A stretch of 64,000 nt of DNA, taken from the NCBI RefSeq assembly GCF_003248455.1, contig NZ_QFNM01000002.1:1-64000 (forward strand), given 5' to 3'. How positions within the stretch are numbered: the first letter of the stretch is position 1; every line of letters begins with the position of its first letter. A program made the translations under genes and the position numbers. The notes under the pieces are model-generated. The model worked only from the letters and a program-made list of their open reading frames with translations, was not told the DNA's origin and did no database searches. Shown here one piece after another: positions 47,717 through 59,491 of the stretch. Origin of the DNA: Brevundimonas sp. (GTDB lineage Bacteria > Pseudomonadota > Alphaproteobacteria > Caulobacterales > Caulobacteraceae).

Positions 47717-48765
47717 CACGCCCGCCAGAAACCGACGATCGTCTTGACCTCGTCCACGACCGGATCGGCGACGGCGGCGGCGCGTTCGGCCCCGTCCTTC
47801 AGCACCCGGTCGATCTCGGCCGGGTCGTCCATCAGGCGGCGCATCTCGGCCGTGACCGGCGCCAGGGCGGAGACGGCCAGGTCCGCCAGCGCGGGCTTGA
47901 AGGCGCCGAAGCCCTGGCCGCCGAAGTCGGCGATCACCTGTTCGCGCGTCGTCCCCGCCAGGGCGGCGTAGATGGCCACCAGATTCCTGGCCTCCGGCCG
48001 CTCGTTCAGCTCCTCCAGGGTTTCCGGCAGGGGCGCCGGGTCGGTCTTGGCCTTGCGTATCTTGGACGCGATCGTGTCCGCGTCGTCGGTCAGGTTGATG
48101 CGGCTGTTGTCGGACGGATCCGACTTGGACATCTTGGCCGCCCCGTCGCGCAGGCTCATGACGCGGGTCGCCGGGCCCTGGATGATCGGTTCGGGCACGG
48201 GGAAGAAGCCCGGAACGCCGAAGTCGTTGTTGAACTTCTGGGCGATGTCGCGGGTCAGTTCCAGATGCTGTTTCTGGTCCTCGCCGACCGGCACCTCGGT
48301 CGCCTTGTAGAGCAGGATGTCGGCGGCCTGGAGCACCGGATAGGTGTAGAGGCCGACCGAGGCCCGCTCCTTGTGCTTGCCCGACTTCTCCTTGAACTGG
48401 GTCATCCGGTCCAGCCAGCCGAGGCGGGCGACGCAGTTGAAGATCCAGGCCAGGTCGGCGTGGGCGCGCACGGCCGATTGCGGGAAGATGATCGACTTGG
48501 CCGGATCCAGGCCCGACGCCAGATAGGCGGCGGCGATCTCGCGCGTCTGGGCCGCCAGCTTCTCCGGTTCCTGCCAGACGGTGATGGCGTGCATGTCGGC
48601 GACGAAGACGAAGACCGGCGCGCCCTGGTCCTGCAGTTCGACGAACCGCTTCAGCGCGCCCAGATAGTTGCCCAGATGCAGGGCGCCGGAGGCCTGGATG
48701 CCGGACAGGATGCGGCGCGGGCCGGTATAGGCCGGAGCAGCGGTCGGCGGGATTTGATCGGTCAT
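47716..48765 (-). CDS. trpS: Tryptophanyl-tRNA synthetase
   Basis: 349 residues, class Ic synthetase. HIGH-type motif [18 protein letters not shown], CxxC absent, and [12 protein letters not shown] are present, plus the tryptophan pocket region with [16 protein letters not shown]. Starts [18 protein letters not shown]. Standard length. Confidence 0.96.
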   Translation of the reverse strand: MTDQIPPTAAPAYTGPRRILSGIQASGALHLGNYLGALKRFVELQDQGAPVFVFVADMHAITVWQEPEKLAAQTREIAAAYLASGLDPAKSIIFPQSAVRAHADLAWIFNCVARLGWLDRMTQFKEKSGKHKERASVGLYTYPVLQAADILLYKATEVPVGEDQKQHLELTRDIAQKFNNDFGVPGFFPVPEPIIQGPATRVMSLRDGAAKMSKSDPSDNSRINLTDDADTIASKIRKAKTDPAPLPETLEELNERPEARNLVAIYAALAGTTREQVIADFGGQGFGAFKPALADLAVSALAPVTAEMRRLMDDPAEIDRVLKDGAERAAAVADPVVDEVKTIVGFWRA

Positions 48766-48890
48766 GAAATCGGGTCTCGAAAGGTCGGAAGGCAGGCGTG
48801 GCGAAGCGGGCGGCGGATCAGCCGCGCCATCGCCGGTCGAAGGTCGGGCCCGAGGTCGTCATGGTCTCGCGCTTATCGGTTCGCCGCCGG

Positions 48891-50486
48891 TCAGTCCAGA
48901 CCGGAGACCGCCGTCCCGCCCGGCTCGCGCCGCAGCGTCGCCTTCAGTTCCGACAGGGTGACGGCGCGGAAGGCCAGCAGACAAAAGCCATATAGACCAG
49001 CCCCCGCGCCGCACACCGCCAGGACGGCGATCTCCTTGGCCAGGAACAGGCGGCTCAGTTGCGGATAGAAGACGTCGGCCGCGAACAGCAGGGCGGCCAT
49101 CATGGCGCTGGCGGCGGCCACCCGGGCGAAGCGGGACACGAAGGCCGGCGACGGCCGCCAGCTGTTCTCGCGGACCAGCACCCCGCCCAGCAGGGCGACA
49201 TTGATCCAGGCCGAGGTGCTGGTGGCGATGGCCAGGCCCAGAACCCCGTCCCAGCCCTGGCTGCGGAACCAGAAGAACAGGACCGAGCCCAGGACGATTG
49301 TGATCGCCACGCTGGTCACGGCGAAGATCATCGGCCGGCGGGTGTCCTGGCGGGCGAAGAAGGGCGGGGTCAGCACCTTGGCCAGGACGAAGGCCGGCAC
49401 GCCCCAGGCGAACTGGCGCAGCACGTCGGCCGTGCGGGCGGCGTCGGCCGAGGTGAAGGCGCCGCGCGTCACCGTCGCGTCGATGATGAAGAAGGGGATG
49501 ACGAACAGGGCCACGGCGGCGGGCAGGGTGAAGGCCATGGCCAGGTTGACGCCGTCGTCCAGGGTGCGCTGGCCGCCCTCGTGATCGCCGGCCACGAAGG
49601 CCTTGGTCAGTCGCGGCACCAGGGCCAGGCCGATGGCCACCCCGACAAGGCCCAGCGGAAGCTGGTACAGGCGGTCGGCGTTATACAGCACCGAGCGAGC
49701 GCCCTCGTCCGAGCCTGTCAGGAACTGCGACACCAGGGAGTTGATCTGAAGCGCCCCGCCGGCCAGGGCGCCGGGCACGGCCAGGGCCAGAGTGTGGCGC
49801 ACATTGGGGGTGATGCGCGGCAGGCCGATCTTCAGACGCACGCCCAGCCGCCGTACGCCCCACCACAGCAGCCCCGCCTGGATCAGGCCGGAAACCGTCA
49901 CCGCCGCCGTGACCATCAACAGCACCGTCTCCTGCGCGATCGGCAGGATCAACGGCGGCATCAGGGCGGCCAGGGTGCACAGGTTCAGAAACACCGGCAC
50001 GGCCGCCGACAGGGCGAACCGACCGCCCGTGTTCAGCACCCCCGACAGCAGGGACGCCACGGTCATGCAGGCCAGATAGGGCATGGCCAGCTGAGTGGCG
50101 ATCACGGCGGCGCGCAGCACCTGAGGCTGATCGCGATAGGCCGACAGCAGCCACGGCATGATCCACGGCATCACGATCTGCAGCAGAATGCAGAAGCCGG
50201 CGACCACCGCCAGCATGAAGCTGAGCGCCTCGGACGCCGTGACGGCGGCCGCCGCCTCGCCCTCGCGCGCCCGGACCCCGCCATAGACCGGCACGAAGGC
50301 CTGGGCGAAGGCGCCCTCGGCGAACAGGCGCCGGAACATGTTGGGCAACATCAGGGCGGTGGTGAAGGCGTCCATCATCGGCCCCTGGCCGAAGCGCGCC
50401 GCCAGCGCCATGTCGCGCACGAAGCCCAGGATGCGGCTGCCCAGCGTCAGGCTCGACTGGACCAGGGTGTTGCGGGCGAGGCTCAT
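48891..50486 (-). CDS. murJ: Lipid II flippase MurJ
   Basis: 531 residues with about 14 hydrophobic segments and the MviN/MurJ pattern: FGQGPMMDAFTTALMLPNMFRRLFAEGAFAQAFVPVYG near the N-terminus, and NADRLYQLPLGLVGVAIGLALVPRL. Flips lipid II for peptidoglycan synthesis. 34 bases downstream of glnD on the same strand; the order glnD-murJ-trpS is conserved in alphaproteobacteria. The 125 bases before trpS are empty. Confidence 0.95.
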   Translation of the reverse strand: MSLARNTLVQSSLTLGSRILGFVRDMALAARFGQGPMMDAFTTALMLPNMFRRLFAEGAFAQAFVPVYGGVRAREGEAAAAVTASEALSFMLAVVAGFCILLQIVMPWIMPWLLSAYRDQPQVLRAAVIATQLAMPYLACMTVASLLSGVLNTGGRFALSAAVPVFLNLCTLAALMPPLILPIAQETVLLMVTAAVTVSGLIQAGLLWWGVRRLGVRLKIGLPRITPNVRHTLALAVPGALAGGALQINSLVSQFLTGSDEGARSVLYNADRLYQLPLGLVGVAIGLALVPRLTKAFVAGDHEGGQRTLDDGVNLAMAFTLPAAVALFVIPFFIIDATVTRGAFTSADAARTADVLRQFAWGVPAFVLAKVLTPPFFARQDTRRPMIFAVTSVAITIVLGSVLFFWFRSQGWDGVLGLAIATSTSAWINVALLGGVLVRENSWRPSPAFVSRFARVAAASAMMAALLFAADVFYPQLSRLFLAKEIAVLAVCGAGAGLYGFCLLAFRAVTLSELKATLRREPGGTAVSGLD

Positions 50487-50520
50487 GCGGACATTCGACA
50501 GAGGCGAAGGATCGTTTCGC

Positions 50521-53220
50521 TTAGCGCGCTTCCCCAGGCGGCGATACGGGCTTGCGCACGCGCCGGCCCAGTTCCGAGACGTCGCGGGCGCTGGCGCGGG
50601 CCGAACGCACCTTGCGGCCTTCCGGAGCGGGGGCGCGGCTGTTCAGCACCGCCTCCAGCGCCTGGCGCAATTCTTCGATTCGCTGTTCTGACGTCAGTTT
50701 TCGTCCCTTGCGATCCACCACATAGAAACTGTCCACCGCCCGTTCGCCATAGCTGGCCACATGGGCCGAACGTATGCTGAGCCCCTCGTCGGTGAACACC
50801 CGCGACAGATCGGCCAGCAGGCCGGGCCGGTCGGCGCAGGACACTTCGATCACCGTGGCCGCCTCGCTGGCGTGATGATCGACCATGACCACCGGCCGAA
50901 CCTCGAAGGCGGCCTTGCGGGCGTTGCCGGCCGGCCGGGGCGCCTGTCCGATCCGACCCTCGCCCCGCGCGGCCTTTTCCAGCGCCAGGACCAGGGTCTT
51001 CAGCCGGCGCGGCTCGGCCTGGCCATAGGGCAGGCCCGCCCCATCCTGAACGCGAAAGACATCCAGCACCACGCCCGCCTCGGTCGCGACACGCGCGTCG
51101 GTGACGTCCGCGCCCAGGGCGGCCATGGTCTGGGCCAGGTCGGCGAACAGGCCGGGCCGGTCGGCGGCGGCGATGGAGATTTCGGTCGCCTGGACCGGCA
51201 GCCCCTCGACCGGCGACACCGGCGCCGCCTCGGCCGCCGCCCCGTCCTTGCGTGCGCGCTCGACCAGGGCGGGGTGGGCCGACAGGGGATCCGCGCACAT
51301 CACGTCCTCGCCCCGGAACAGGGCGGCGACCTGGTCGTAGAGGGTGCGCATCAGCTGGCCCTTCCAGCCGTTCCAGACCCCAGGCCCTACCGCCCGGATG
51401 TCGGCGACCGTCAAAACCAGCAGCATTCGCAACCGCTCGGGATCGCCGACCAGTTCCGCGAAGGCGCGGATCGTGGCCGGGTCGGACAGGTCGCGCTTCT
51501 GGGCGTAATCGGACAGGGCCAGATGGCTGCGCACCAGCCAGACCACCAGTTCTATCCGGCGCGGATCGACACCCAGCCGTTCGCACGCCCGGCGCGCGGC
51601 GATGGCGCCATCCTCTAGCTGTCCCCGTTCGCCGCCCTTGCCCACGTCGTGCAGCAGCATGCCCAGCATCAGGGCTTCGGTGTCCGAGATCAGCTGCACG
51701 ATCTCGGTCGCCAACGGGTGGTCGCCCTTCAGCTTGCCCCGCGCGATGTCGTTGATGATGCCGATGGCCTGCAGCGTATGCTCGTCCACCGTATAGGCGT
51801 GATACATGTTGAACTGGGTCTGGCCGACGATCCGGCCCCATTCGGGCAGGAACCGGCCCAGCAGGCCCGTCTCGTTCATGATGGTCAGAACGCGGTAAGG
51901 CCTTTGTCCGTGCGCCAGAACGTCCAGAAAGGCGCGGCTCGCCGCCGGATCGCGTCGCAGACGGGGCGTCACCAGCGACAGCGAGCGCGTCACCGCCGAA
52001 AAGGCGTCCGGGTGCAGATCGAGGTCATGCCTGTCGGCGGCTACGAACAGGGTCAGCAGCTTGACCGGATCGGCGGCGAACACCTCCGGTCCCTCGACCG
52101 ACAGCCGGCCCTGGTCGATCCAGAACCCGTCGATCTCCAGCTTGCGCCGCGCCGGGCGAAACGGGATCATCAGCCGCGACAGGCCTTGGGCCGTCTTCTG
52201 ATGGCGCGCCTCCAGCTTGGCCGACATGGCGCGGGTCAGGGCGCCGACATCGCGGGCGACCAGGAAATAGCGGTGCATGAATCGCTCGACCGCCGGTTCG
52301 TCGCCACGCCCGCGCCACCCCATGCGCCGCGCGACCTCGGGCTGCATGTCGAAGGTCAGCTTTTCCTCGGGCCGCCCCGCGATCAGGTGCAGGTGGATGC
52401 GCACGCGCCACAGGAAGTCGAACGCCTCGTCGGATGTGCGCCGCTCGCGTGGGGTGAACAGCTCGTCCATCACTGTCGCGCCCAGCCGGCTGTCGGGCGC
52501 CAGGGAGCGAGCGATCCAGTACAGGGTGTTCAGGTCGCGCAGCCCCCCCTTGCCGTCCTTGACGTTGGGTTCGACCTTGTACCGCGTCACGCCCGCCTTC
52601 TGGTGGCGAAGGGTCCGTTCTTCCAGCTTGGCGGCGATGAAGGGGCGCGGATCGGTCTTTGACACCATGTCCCGAAACCGCCCGATCATCAATTCGGCCA
52701 AGGCCTGATCGCCCGCCAGCGGCCGCGCCTCGAGCAGGGTGGTCCGAACCGTCATGTCGGAGCGCGACAGGGTCAGGCATTCCTCGACCGAACGCACGGA
52801 AGGCCCGACCTTCATCCCCAGGTCCCACAGCACATAGAGGACGAATTCGATCACGTTCTCGCCGCGCGGCGTGGCCTTGGCAGGGCGCAGGAACAGCAGG
52901 TCCAGATCGGAGAAGGGCGCCAATACGCCGCGCCCGTAACCGCCCACCGCCACCAGCGACAGGCGCTCGCTCTCGACCGGCGATACGGGGAACAATATCT
53001 GCGTCGCCACCCGCCACAGGGCGGTCAGCATCTCGTCCGCCGCGGCGGCGTAGAGCCGGGCCACCTCGCGCCCCTTCAGGCCGGCGTCCAGCTTGCGCTC
53101 TGCGCGGGCGCGGGCGGCGTCATAGGTTTCGCGCAACACGAAAGAGACCGCCGCGCGCGGATCCTGCGCGGCGGCGGCCTCGTCTAGTCGGTCGTCCAGG
53201 CTGGGCGAAGCGGGGGTCAT
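50521..53220 (-). CDS. glnD: PII uridylyltransferase/uridylyl-removing enzyme GlnD
   Basis: 899 residues. N-terminal nucleotidyltransferase VGGYGRGVLAPFSDLDLLFL, GlnD PII-UTase domain, HD hydrolase domain LGMLLHDVGKGGERGQLEDGA and two ACT domains (ISIAAADRPGLFADL, IEVSCADRPGLLADL) that sense glutamine. Modifies PII to report nitrogen status. Start MTPASPSLDDRLDEAA. Confidence 0.96.
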   Translation of the reverse strand: MTPASPSLDDRLDEAAAAQDPRAAVSFVLRETYDAARARAERKLDAGLKGREVARLYAAAADEMLTALWRVATQILFPVSPVESERLSLVAVGGYGRGVLAPFSDLDLLFLRPAKATPRGENVIEFVLYVLWDLGMKVGPSVRSVEECLTLSRSDMTVRTTLLEARPLAGDQALAELMIGRFRDMVSKTDPRPFIAAKLEERTLRHQKAGVTRYKVEPNVKDGKGGLRDLNTLYWIARSLAPDSRLGATVMDELFTPRERRTSDEAFDFLWRVRIHLHLIAGRPEEKLTFDMQPEVARRMGWRGRGDEPAVERFMHRYFLVARDVGALTRAMSAKLEARHQKTAQGLSRLMIPFRPARRKLEIDGFWIDQGRLSVEGPEVFAADPVKLLTLFVAADRHDLDLHPDAFSAVTRSLSLVTPRLRRDPAASRAFLDVLAHGQRPYRVLTIMNETGLLGRFLPEWGRIVGQTQFNMYHAYTVDEHTLQAIGIINDIARGKLKGDHPLATEIVQLISDTEALMLGMLLHDVGKGGERGQLEDGAIAARRACERLGVDPRRIELVVWLVRSHLALSDYAQKRDLSDPATIRAFAELVGDPERLRMLLVLTVADIRAVGPGVWNGWKGQLMRTLYDQVAALFRGEDVMCADPLSAHPALVERARKDGAAAEAAPVSPVEGLPVQATEISIAAADRPGLFADLAQTMAALGADVTDARVATEAGVVLDVFRVQDGAGLPYGQAEPRRLKTLVLALEKAARGEGRIGQAPRPAGNARKAAFEVRPVVMVDHHASEAATVIEVSCADRPGLLADLSRVFTDEGLSIRSAHVASYGERAVDSFYVVDRKGRKLTSEQRIEELRQALEAVLNSRAPAPEGRKVRSARASARDVSELGRRVRKPVSPPGEAR

Positions 53221-53262
53221 CCGCCGATATAGGCCTCAAACCCTCGCCGCGTCAGTGGACGA

Positions 53263-55095
<1,833 letters not shown>

Positions 55096-55239
55096 GAAGG
55101 GCTCGGGCGGACTGTGTTCGGTCGCGGAGAATCCGCGCCGCTGCAAGGGATGCAGGCATTGGGGGGAGAAAGTTTCGCGCGCCTCTTACAGGCAAGAGCG
55201 GCGAAACGCCAGAGCAGGCGGCCAAGACCCGTTCAGGCG

Positions 55240-55788
55240 TCAGCCCAGGTCGCGGGTCATGTAGCGCGCATCGGCGCCGTAGCTGGCCAGCTTGGCCGCC
55301 ATGCCCGGGACCGTCTTCTCGGCGAACCCCTGGCGCGACCAGAAGCCGACGGCGTCGTTGACCGCCACCAGGGCGATGACCGGCCAGCCGTCCTTGGCCG
55401 CCTGCTCGGCCAGCCGTTCCACGATCGCGCCGGTCGCGCCTGCGCCCCGCGCTTCGGGATGCAGAGCCAGGTCGTGCAGATAGATCAGGCTGGGGTCGGC
55501 CGGCAGGCCCTCGATCACCGTGTTCAGCGGCGGCGCGCTGTCGGCCTTCCACGGATAGGCGATCAGATAGCCCCTGGCCGGGGCGTCGCCGTCGGCCAGG
55601 ACGAAACAGCCGCGCGGATAAAGCGCCAGCCGGTTCTCGAAACAGGCCTGGTCCTCGAAATGATCGGGAAAGGACAGCCGCGCCACTCCGACCACCGCCG
55701 CGATGTCGCCCGGCCGCATGGGCCGCCAGCTCAACCCGCCGTCGGCGCGGGGCAGCGTGCGTTCAGTTCCGCCTTCTGGAAGCGCCAT
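55240..55788 (-). CDS. GNAT-family N-acetyltransferase
   Basis: 182 residues. Motif A LHDLALHPEARGAGATGAIVERLA and DAVGFWSRQGFAEK mark the GNAT fold. Substrate unknown. The first 20 residues overlap the DUF6265 gene 3' end by 58 bases; an ATG at 55719 (MRPGDIAAV) would remove it but cuts off the first beta strand (LSWRPM), so the longer start is kept with doubt. Confidence 0.85.
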   Translation of the reverse strand: MALPEGGTERTLPRADGGLSWRPMRPGDIAAVVGVARLSFPDHFEDQACFENRLALYPRGCFVLADGDAPARGYLIAYPWKADSAPPLNTVIEGLPADPSLIYLHDLALHPEARGAGATGAIVERLAEQAAKDGWPVIALVAVNDAVGFWSRQGFAEKTVPGMAAKLASYGADARYMTRDLG

Positions 55789-56210
55789 CGAATGGTCCTT
55801 TCCCGCCCGTCGACCACGCCTTCGATCCGCGCGTTCAGGGCCTCGCCATCGCGTTCATAGACGACGCGCTTGGGAAAGTCGTCGGCGGCCGCCTGTTCGA
55901 ACACGACATGGCCGGGGCCGGAGGCGACGACGGCGAACACCGTGACCGGCGCTCCTCCCGGCTGGGCGAAGTAGGCGTAGGGCGCGTCAGAGGCCGGGCC
56001 GGTCGGCGCGATGCGCGACTGTTCGAAGCCTATGCGGTCGCCCCGGATCGTCACATTGACGCCCAGCATCAGCGACAGGCGCGGATCGGTCCAGATTTCC
56101 GAAACCTCGCGTCCCGGCTCGCACGAAAGCCAGGCGCCGGCCATCCAGCCCAGGTCGGGTCGCAGGTTCGGGGTTTGCAAGGCGACGGCCATGGTCAGCG
56201 CGATCAGCAT
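55731..56210 (-). CDS. DUF6265-like protein (159 aa)
   Basis: Hydrophobic N-terminus MLIALTMAVALQ resembling a short signal peptide, then LGWMAGAWLSCEPGREVSEIW and MLGVNVTIRGDRIGFEQSR, the calycin-like pattern of DUF6265 proteins. Mature protein probably periplasmic. Overlaps the GNAT gene. Upstream of it is the AraC-type gene, same strand. Confidence 0.72.
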   Translation of the reverse strand: MLIALTMAVALQTPNLRPDLGWMAGAWLSCEPGREVSEIWTDPRLSLMLGVNVTIRGDRIGFEQSRIAPTGPASDAPYAYFAQPGGAPVTVFAVVASGPGHVVFEQAAADDFPKRVVYERDGEALNARIEGVVDGRERTIRWRFQKAELNARCPAPTAG

Positions 56211-56240
56211 GATGGGATATCCCTCTCTCCGACACCGACC

Positions 56241-57062
56241 CTAGTCGGCGTGAGGCGGACCCGGCTTGTAGGTTTTCGACGCTATGGCGCGGGCCAGTTC
56301 GTGCTGCTCTCGCGCCCATTCGGTGGCGGTGCAGCCTAGAAATCGACGAAAGTCGCGCGCCATCTGGGGCTGGTCGAAATATCCCGCGACCAGCCCCGCC
56401 TCCAGCCAGCTGGCGTCGGCGCTGGGCGTTGCAGCGTGATCGAACACGCGCCGGAAGCGAAAGATCGAGCGCAGCATGCGCGGCGAGACGCCGACGCGAT
56501 CCGCGAACCGGCGTTGCAGGGCGCGGCGGTCGCCGGGCGAGCGGCAGGATATGGGCTTGTCTTCGGCGGCGGCCTCGATCTCGGCCCGGATGACCGGGTC
56601 GATCGCCCAGTCCCCGCGCCGTCTCAGGTCGTCAAGCCAGGCGACGAAGGCGGCGGCCTGTCCTTTGGGATCGCCGGGCGGCGGGACGAAACCGGCCAGG
56701 CGCGCCGTCATGTCCAGCCGCCGGTCCGTCGCCGTCGCCAGGGTCAGGCCCAGAAAGTCCCTGGCTCCGTCGGGTTCGAAGCGGATGGCGACCAGTTCGG
56801 TCGGGCCGGTCGGCCGCATCACCAGGGGACGGGTCATCTGGCCGGCGAACAGGGCGGACGGTTGCAGGTGGAAGGTCCCGTCCGGGCCCTGCTCCGCATA
56901 GGGCGCGCCCAGGTCGAAGATCAGTTCGGGGCAGCCGTCCGGCGCGATCCGCTGGATCGTCATGCTGGGGTCGGGGGCGGCGTAGGTCCAGATGACGCGG
57001 ACGAAGGGCCGCAGCGCTGCGGGCGGCTCGAACTCCCGGTAGCGGTCCTCCCCCGAGGCCAC
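56241..57062 (-). CDS. AraC-family transcriptional regulator
   Basis: 273 residues. N-terminal sensing domain of the DUF6597 type (EFEPPAALRPFVRVIWTY, IAPDGCPELIFDLGAPY) and a C-terminal HTH_18 pair (RALQRRFADRVGVSPRMLRSIFRFRRV, AGYFDQPQMARDFRRFLGCTATEW). Activator with an unknown ligand. Two-base gap to the DUF1178 gene upstream. Confidence 0.88.
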   Translation of the reverse strand: MASGEDRYREFEPPAALRPFVRVIWTYAAPDPSMTIQRIAPDGCPELIFDLGAPYAEQGPDGTFHLQPSALFAGQMTRPLVMRPTGPTELVAIRFEPDGARDFLGLTLATATDRRLDMTARLAGFVPPPGDPKGQAAAFVAWLDDLRRRGDWAIDPVIRAEIEAAAEDKPISCRSPGDRRALQRRFADRVGVSPRMLRSIFRFRRVFDHAATPSADASWLEAGLVAGYFDQPQMARDFRRFLGCTATEWAREQHELARAIASKTYKPGPPHAD

Positions 57063-57063
57063 C

Positions 57064-57504
57064 TCAGTTCACCTTCGACGGGTCCGGCGGCGCCTCCGGC
57101 AGGGCGGATACCGGGACGCCGTCCGCCTTCAGCTTTTTGACGTCGGCGGGCGTGGCCTCGCCATAGATCTCGCGTCTTTCGGACCGGCCCTCATGGATCG
57201 CGCGCGCCTCGCGGGCGAAGGCGTCCCCGACATAGTCGAAATTGGCCTCGACATGGGCGCGCACCTCGCGGGCGGCCTCCATCATCATGGTCTGCATCGT
57301 CTTCACGGCCTCGAGCGCGGCGGCGGGGGGCGAGCGTTTCGCGCCGCTGACGGAGGGCGACATCACCGCCTTTTCGACCTCGCTGGAGCCGCAAAACGGG
57401 CATTCCACCAGGCCGCGCGCCGCCTGGTCGTCATAGTCGGAAGACGAACCGAACCAGGCTTCGAAACCGTGGTCGTGGTCGCATTTCAGGGCGTAGCGGA
57501 TCAT
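57064..57504 (-). CDS. DUF1178 family protein
   Basis: 146 residues. Zinc-ribbon-like N-terminus ALKCDHDHGFEAWFGSSSDYD followed by CPFCGSSEVEKAVM, the family hallmark; the rest is helical. Unknown function, but commonly encoded after a nitrilase-type gene in alphaproteobacteria; here it is 6 bases downstream of it. Confidence 0.9.
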   Translation of the reverse strand: MIRYALKCDHDHGFEAWFGSSSDYDDQAARGLVECPFCGSSEVEKAVMSPSVSGAKRSPPAAALEAVKTMQTMMMEAAREVRAHVEANFDYVGDAFAREARAIHEGRSERREIYGEATPADVKKLKADGVPVSALPEAPPDPSKVN

Positions 57505-57510
57505 CGGCGG

Positions 57511-58356
57511 TCAGGAGGCAGGCAGGAAGTCGCGGTCATGGGTCAGGGCCGGCACCGCGGCGCGGGCGCGTCGCACCGCCTCCATGTCCAGTTTCGCCGT
57601 CACGATGCAAGGCTCGTCGTGATCGGCCTTGGCGATGATCTCGCCCCAGGGCCCGACGACGGTGGAGCGGCCCCAGGTGCGCCGGCCGTCTTCGTGCAGA
57701 CCGCCCTGCGCCGGCGCCAGGACGAAGGCTCCGGTCTCGATGGCGCGGGCGCGCAGCAGGGTCTCCCAGTGGGCCTCGCCAGTCGGGGCGGTGAAGGCGG
57801 CGGGAATCGCGATCATCGAGGCGCCCGCCTTGGCCAGCTGGCGATACAGGTGGGGAAAGCGGATGTCGTAGCAGACGGTCAGACCCAGGCGTCCCCAAGG
57901 CGTATCGGCCGCGACCGCCCTGTCGCCCGGCCGCACCGTGGCGCTCTCGCGATAGCGTTCTCCGTTCGGCAGGTCGACATCGAAGACATGCAGCTTATCA
58001 TACCGCGCCGTGATCGCGCCCGACGAGTCGACCAGAAGCGAGCGATTGGCCGCCCGCCCCTCCCCGACGCGCCCCGACCGCACGATGGCCGAGCCGATAA
58101 GCAGCCAGACGTCTAGTTCGGCCGCCAGGCGACGCAGGCCGAGAACCGCCACATCCTGATCCTCGTCGATGACGGCGGCGTCGCGACGCTCGCCGCGCTG
58201 CTCCAGGACATTGGTCCCCTCCGGCGTCAGGATGAACCGCGCCCCGGTCGAGGCCGCCTGGCGGATCAGCGGCTCGACATGAGCCAGCGCGTCCCGCGCC
58301 GTCGCCGGCGTACGGGTCTGGATCAGGGCGATGTCGATCCCGCCGCTCATCGACAT
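57511..58356 (-). CDS. Carbon-nitrogen hydrolase (Nit2-like)
   Basis: 281 residues. Catalytic triad visible: Glu in FILTPEGTNV, Lys in RYDKLHVFDVDLP, Cys in LTVCYDIRFPHLYRQ. Closest to omega-amidase/Nit1-Nit2 proteins that hydrolyse deaminated glutathione or alpha-ketoglutaramate. The start overlaps the grxC stop by one base, and DUF1178 follows, giving the order grxC-nitrilase-DUF1178. The glutaredoxin link fits a glutathione-repair role. Confidence 0.9.
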   Translation of the reverse strand: MSMSGGIDIALIQTRTPATARDALAHVEPLIRQAASTGARFILTPEGTNVLEQRGERRDAAVIDEDQDVAVLGLRRLAAELDVWLLIGSAIVRSGRVGEGRAANRSLLVDSSGAITARYDKLHVFDVDLPNGERYRESATVRPGDRAVAADTPWGRLGLTVCYDIRFPHLYRQLAKAGASMIAIPAAFTAPTGEAHWETLLRARAIETGAFVLAPAQGGLHEDGRRTWGRSTVVGPWGEIIAKADHDEPCIVTAKLDMEAVRRARAAVPALTHDRDFLPAS

Positions 58357-58613
58357 CAGGCGGCCAGCAGGGCGTCCAGCTTGCCGTCGCGGTCCAGCGC
58401 GTGGATGTCGTCGGACCCGCCGATGTGCCGGCCGTCGATGAAAATCTGCGGGAAGGTCACTCGGCCGCCGGACTTCTCGACCATTTCGGCCTTCTTGTCG
58501 GCGTCGTTGGAGGCCACGATCTCGGTATAGTCCACGCCCTTCTTCTTCAGCAGCGACATGGCGCTGAAGCAGTAGGGGCAACCGGGCTTGGTGTAGATGA
58601 CGACGTCGGCCAA
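58356..58613 (-). CDS. grxC: Glutaredoxin 3
   Basis: 85 residues. Active site YTKPGCPYCFSAM, the TFPQIFIDGRHIGGSDDI cis-Pro and GSDD glutathione-binding elements are all present. Dithiol glutaredoxin. First gene of the grxC-nitrilase-DUF1178 operon. Confidence 0.95.
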   Translation of the reverse strand: MADVVIYTKPGCPYCFSAMSLLKKKGVDYTEIVASNDADKKAEMVEKSGGRVTFPQIFIDGRHIGGSDDIHALDRDGKLDALLAA

Positions 58614-58684
58614 AGGGATTCTCCACTCAAAAATTTCACGCCCTCAAGTCGAGCATCGCCATGCAGCGGGCGGCGGGGCGCATT

Positions 58685-59491
58685 CTACATAGTCAGTTCA
58701 CGGGCGTTTCGCACCCGTGCGATCACGGCCAGGTCCACCGCCCGCGCGCCCGCCTCGATCAGAGCGCGCGCGCAGGCCTCGCCGGTCGCGCCCGTGGTCA
58801 ACACGTCGTCGATCAGAAGGATGCGCCGTCCCCGAATGCGCCGCCGCCCCGCCTCGGTGACGACGAAGGCCTTTTTCACGTTCAGCCGCCGCCCCCGTCG
58901 GCTCTTTCCGCCCTGGCTTGCGGTGTGGGACGTGCGGATCAGGGCGTCGGGCAGATAGTCGCGCGCCGCGCTGCGGGCCAGGGGGCGGGCGATCTCGGCC
59001 GCCTGGTTGAACCGGCGCGACAACAGGCGAAACGGATGCAGAGGCACCGGGACCACGGCGTCCGCCGCTTCGACCAGTTCGGCCGCGGCCCGCCCGATCC
59101 AGCGCGCGAACAGGGGGGCGAGCTGCTGCTGGTCCCCATGCTTGAACCGCAGGATCAGGCCGCGCGACGCCTCGTCGTACAGGCATGCCGCCCGCGCCCG
59201 TTCGAAGACGTAGGGCTGGGCGACGCAGGCCGCGCAACGGGCTTCGGCGAAGGCGCCGCCGTCGTATTCGAACGCGGCGCCGCAGCCGTCGCAGACCGGC
59301 GCCTCCAGAAACCGAATGCGGCTCCAGGCGTCGGGCGTCAGGCCGGCCGCTGCCGTCGCCTCGCGGCTGTCATGAGCCGTCGGGGGCAGGATCAGATCGG
59401 CCAGTCCGCGGCCCCAACCGGCGCCGCCCGACCGCAACCGCCGCGCCGCCCCTTCCCAGGCGCGCCGCCAGCCCCCATCCTGTGCGTCCAT
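58685..59491 (-). CDS. ComF family phosphoribosyltransferase-like protein
   Basis: 268 residues. Zinc-binding CDGCGAAFEYDGG...CAAC pairs in the N-terminal domain, and the PRPP motif ILLIDDVLTTGAT. ComF proteins support DNA uptake in some species; their role elsewhere is unclear. The ATG at 59491 follows GGGAG at 6 bases, so it is preferred to the ATG at 59530. The start shares CATG with the divergent methyltransferase gene. Confidence 0.88.
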   Translation of the reverse strand: MDAQDGGWRRAWEGAARRLRSGGAGWGRGLADLILPPTAHDSREATAAAGLTPDAWSRIRFLEAPVCDGCGAAFEYDGGAFAEARCAACVAQPYVFERARAACLYDEASRGLILRFKHGDQQQLAPLFARWIGRAAAELVEAADAVVPVPLHPFRLLSRRFNQAAEIARPLARSAARDYLPDALIRTSHTASQGGKSRRGRRLNVKKAFVVTEAGRRRIRGRRILLIDDVLTTGATGEACARALIEAGARAVDLAVIARVRNARELTM

